This document shows positions 59,685 to 61,220 of a stretch of 61,220 bases of DNA, in pieces. The notes under the pieces were generated by a model. That model was not told where the DNA came from and did no database searches. It worked only from the letters and a program-made list of their open reading frames with translations. The position numbers were made by a program, and so were the translations under genes. The number at the start of each line of letters is the position of its first letter. The first letter of the stretch is position 1. Source of the stretch: Armatimonadota bacterium (GTDB lineage Bacteria > Sysuimicrobiota > Sysuimicrobiia > Sysuimicrobiales > Humicultoraceae); NCBI GenBank assembly GCA_016869025.1, contig VGFA01000015.1, positions 1 through 61,220 of the forward strand, written 5' to 3'.

Positions 59685-61072
59685 CCGGACGATTTGCCCT
59701 GGGTCGGCTTGGCCTCGGAGCGCTGGTGATTCTCGCAGTCTTCTCTGCAGCGTGGGTTGAACCGGTCCGCGTGACCATTGTAGGGGAGCCGGGTCAGTAC
59801 GAGTTGCGGGTCAACTACCGATCGTTCTATGTGAAGGGGGTCTCTTTTTCTCTCAACGAGGATCCGCTGCGATTCGATGAGCACCTCACGCCGGCCCGCC
59901 TCCACTACCACTTCAGACGTATCCGGCAGATGGGGGCTAACACAATCCGCCGCTACCACGATAACCCGGACACGCAGCTGGTACTGGACGAGGCCTCGCG
60001 TGCCAACCTCATGGTCATGCTGGGTATCTGGCTGGACCAAGACGTGGACTACCTGCGCGATGCGCAAAGACTGCAGGTGTACCGCGATCGCGTGCGCGAC
60101 TGGGTATTGCGATACCGCGGGCACCCTGCCCTCCTAATGTGGGTTCTGGGCAATGAGACTTGGGGGCTGCTGAAGAAGGAGTTCCAGGACCCCCGAGAGC
60201 TGTTGCCAAGGCGGATCGCGTACTACCGGTTCGTCAACGAGCTGGCTCGCCTTGTGAAGTCGCTTGACCCGAACCATCCCATCATGACTGTGGATGAGCA
60301 CGCACCAGACCTGTTCGAGACCCACCCGCGTGGCTTTCTGGGCATCGAAACCTCCATGGCCATGTTTCGCGATCTGGTTCCGGCAGTGGACGTGCTCGGC
60401 GTCAACAGCTACTTCCCGCAGGATATCTCCATCCTACAGCGGCTGGTCGTGCGTGCGCGGATCGGCCGGCCCTACCTCGTGTCCGAGTTCGGGCCGCCGG
60501 CGTACTGGGGCGTGCACTGGACCTGGGACGACATGGGCCTTCCCGTGGAGCCGACGGATTTGGTGAAGTCCCTCTCATACGTCGCGAACTGGAAGCACCA
60601 CATCGAGGCGCACAGGGGCTGGAACCTCGGCGGCAACGCCTTCGTCTGGAAGGATAAGAACGAGGGCTCCTACACATGGTTTGGGCTGACCGACTCAAAG
60701 GACCGCCTGAAGCCCGCCTACTGGTCGCTCAGGGAGGCGTGGACAGGACAGCGTCAGCCTCCAACTCGACCCGTGGTCGTCGGGCTGGAGATAAACAAGC
60801 GGTGGATGCGCCCGGAGGAGTCCTTTGTCGTTCGAACGCGCCTGCTGCCGCACCTGAACCCGGAGAGCTTCCGCTACACGTACGTTGTGGGATCGGCAGC
60901 CATGACCCACGTGGCGGCGCAGTTCACGACCGAACTCCCCCGAGTATCCGTCCAGGCTCCTGGGACGCCGGATCTGTATCGTGTCTACGTGTATGTCACG
61001 ACGCGGGACGACCGGTGGGTGAGCACGGGCAGCGCCACGTTCGGGGTCTACTTGCCGGCAGTGAAGCCCTAG
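59330..61072 (+). CDS. Chimeric protein: DnaG zinc domain - membrane helix - glycoside-hydrolase-like domain
   Basis: The product is about 580 residues. Residues 1-118 are the primase CHC2 domain, with all zinc ligands kept (CPFHQEK...CFGCGAG). A membrane helix follows (LGRLGLGALVILAVFSAAWVEP). The rest is a GH2/GH5-like TIM barrel (ELRVNYRSFYVKGVSFSLNEDPLRFDEH, VLGNETWGLL with acid/base Glu, PYLVSEFGPPAYWG with likely nucleophile Glu) and a small beta domain. No ATG/GTG/TTG lies between the DnaG part and the helix, so the fusion is probably translated as one chain. ATG 59330 overlaps the EF-G-tail stop. The hydrolase may originally have had its own signal. Confidence 0.75.
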   Translation: MSRGWIAGEIEEEIRRRTDIVAMVSAHASLKKSGRCYKGLCPFHQEKTPSFHVDPERGLFRCFGCGAGGDVFDFAMRSANLTFMEAAVELGRRAGVEVETSPDAAQRAPEREHILRSLAGRFALGRLGLGALVILAVFSAAWVEPVRVTIVGEPGQYELRVNYRSFYVKGVSFSLNEDPLRFDEHLTPARLHYHFRRIRQMGANTIRRYHDNPDTQLVLDEASRANLMVMLGIWLDQDVDYLRDAQRLQVYRDRVRDWVLRYRGHPALLMWVLGNETWGLLKKEFQDPRELLPRRIAYYRFVNELARLVKSLDPNHPIMTVDEHAPDLFETHPRGFLGIETSMAMFRDLVPAVDVLGVNSYFPQDISILQRLVVRARIGRPYLVSEFGPPAYWGVHWTWDDMGLPVEPTDLVKSLSYVANWKHHIEAHRGWNLGGNAFVWKDKNEGSYTWFGLTDSKDRLKPAYWSLREAWTGQRQPPTRPVVVGLEINKRWMRPEESFVVRTRLLPHLNPESFRYTYVVGSAAMTHVAAQFTTELPRVSVQAPGTPDLYRVYVYVTTRDDRWVSTGSATFGVYLPAVKP

Positions 61073-61123
61073 TCTGGAGGACGAGCCAGTGATTATTGAT
61101 CCTTGCCTAAGTAATGGTACACC

Positions 61124-61220
61124 TTAAAGCTCCAGCCCAGCCGCCCGGAAGAACGCCGCGAGGACGTGCCGCTGCCCCCGCGTGTGGGCGAGGGAGGTAA
61201 GCACGGCGTGTTCCAGCGCA
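61124..61220 (-). CDS. C-terminal end of an unidentified gene (partial)
   Basis: An open minus-strand frame runs from the window edge to a TAA at 61124-61126. Its last residues read LAHTRGQRHVLAAFFRAAGLEL. The codon choice is like nearby genes, so it is likely the 3' end of a real gene. Family not recognised. Confidence 0.5.
   Translation of the reverse strand, partial: ALEHAVLTSLAHTRGQRHVLAAFFRAAGLEL

Noticed and set aside
1-61220. CRISPR arrays, prophage or insertion sequences
   Set aside because: No repeat-spacer pattern, transposase or integrase motif, or terminal inverted repeats were seen. The only duplication found is the fusA-dnaG fragment, along with the tandem hydrolases.

Overview
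This 61 kb stretch is chromosomal DNA from a high-GC bacterium that uses Shine-Dalgarno starts, ATGA/GTGA gene overlaps and mixed ATG/GTG/TTG starts. Housekeeping genes include primase, a RpoD-type sigma factor, an EF-G, class I lysyl-tRNA synthetase, HU, adenosylhomocysteinase, RlmD-like rRNA methyltransferase and tRNA-Val(GAC). PyrR-type and c-di-GMP-I RNA elements and many ABC importers suggest a free-living, perhaps thermophilic, uncultured lineage of the Terrabacteria type (Armatimonadota/CSP1-3/Chloroflexota-like). That placement is inference; nothing here fixes the phylum.

Layout. 1-13.4 kb: tRNA-Val, a DUF2207 membrane protein, an amino-acid ABC permease and binding protein, RlmD-like methyltransferase, nitroreductase, thioredoxin-like proteins, alcohol dehydrogenase, a B3/4-domain protein coupled to a PflX-like radical SAM enzyme, a DMT exporter and a pseudopilin. 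13.4-23 kb: a long minus-strand block with ornithine carbamoyltransferase, carbamate kinase, a COG2403 GTPase, a glycine-amidinotransferase-like enzyme, a Na+/solute symporter, a Liv-type binding protein, a double GNAT and a C45 acyltransferase. It looks like arginine/guanidino-compound catabolism without an arginine deiminase. 23.4-32 kb: a plus-strand operon (cytosine-deaminase-like amidohydrolase, sugar-type ABC importer, second amidohydrolase, XRE regulator, PfkB kinase, GH4 enzyme). It is headed by a sigma70 promoter, a PyrR-type RNA hairpin, a 42-codon leader ORF and an intrinsic terminator. 32.5-40.4 kb: an RpiR regulator, a ferric/aminophosphonate-type ABC importer, a sugar-phosphate isomerase-like protein, an aminotransferase and a 2,4-diaminopentanoate-dehydrogenase-like protein.

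40.4-46.2 kb holds the most striking system: a complete thiazole/oxazole-modified peptide (TOMM, streptolysin-S-like) cluster on the minus strand. It has a 42-residue precursor not picked up as a long ORF, whose core is CCCCCCCSGGGGGGGG. This is followed by a SagC-like E1/leader-binding partner, a YcaO cyclodehydratase with a C-terminal PxPxP tail, a SagB-type dehydrogenase, an ABC ATPase and permease for export, and a PqqD/RRE-M50 protease fusion likely to remove the leader.

46.2-56.5 kb is the minus-strand housekeeping run (comF, ahcY, rpoD, dnaG, EF-G, 2-hydroxyacid dehydrogenase, lysK, HU). 56.6-61.1 kb has a c-di-GMP-I riboswitch in front of a secreted glycoside hydrolase, a tandem paralogue, and a chimeric gene. 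The chimera begins with an inverted partial copy of the local fusA-dnaG junction (the primase zinc domain) fused through a membrane helix to a third glycoside-hydrolase-like domain.
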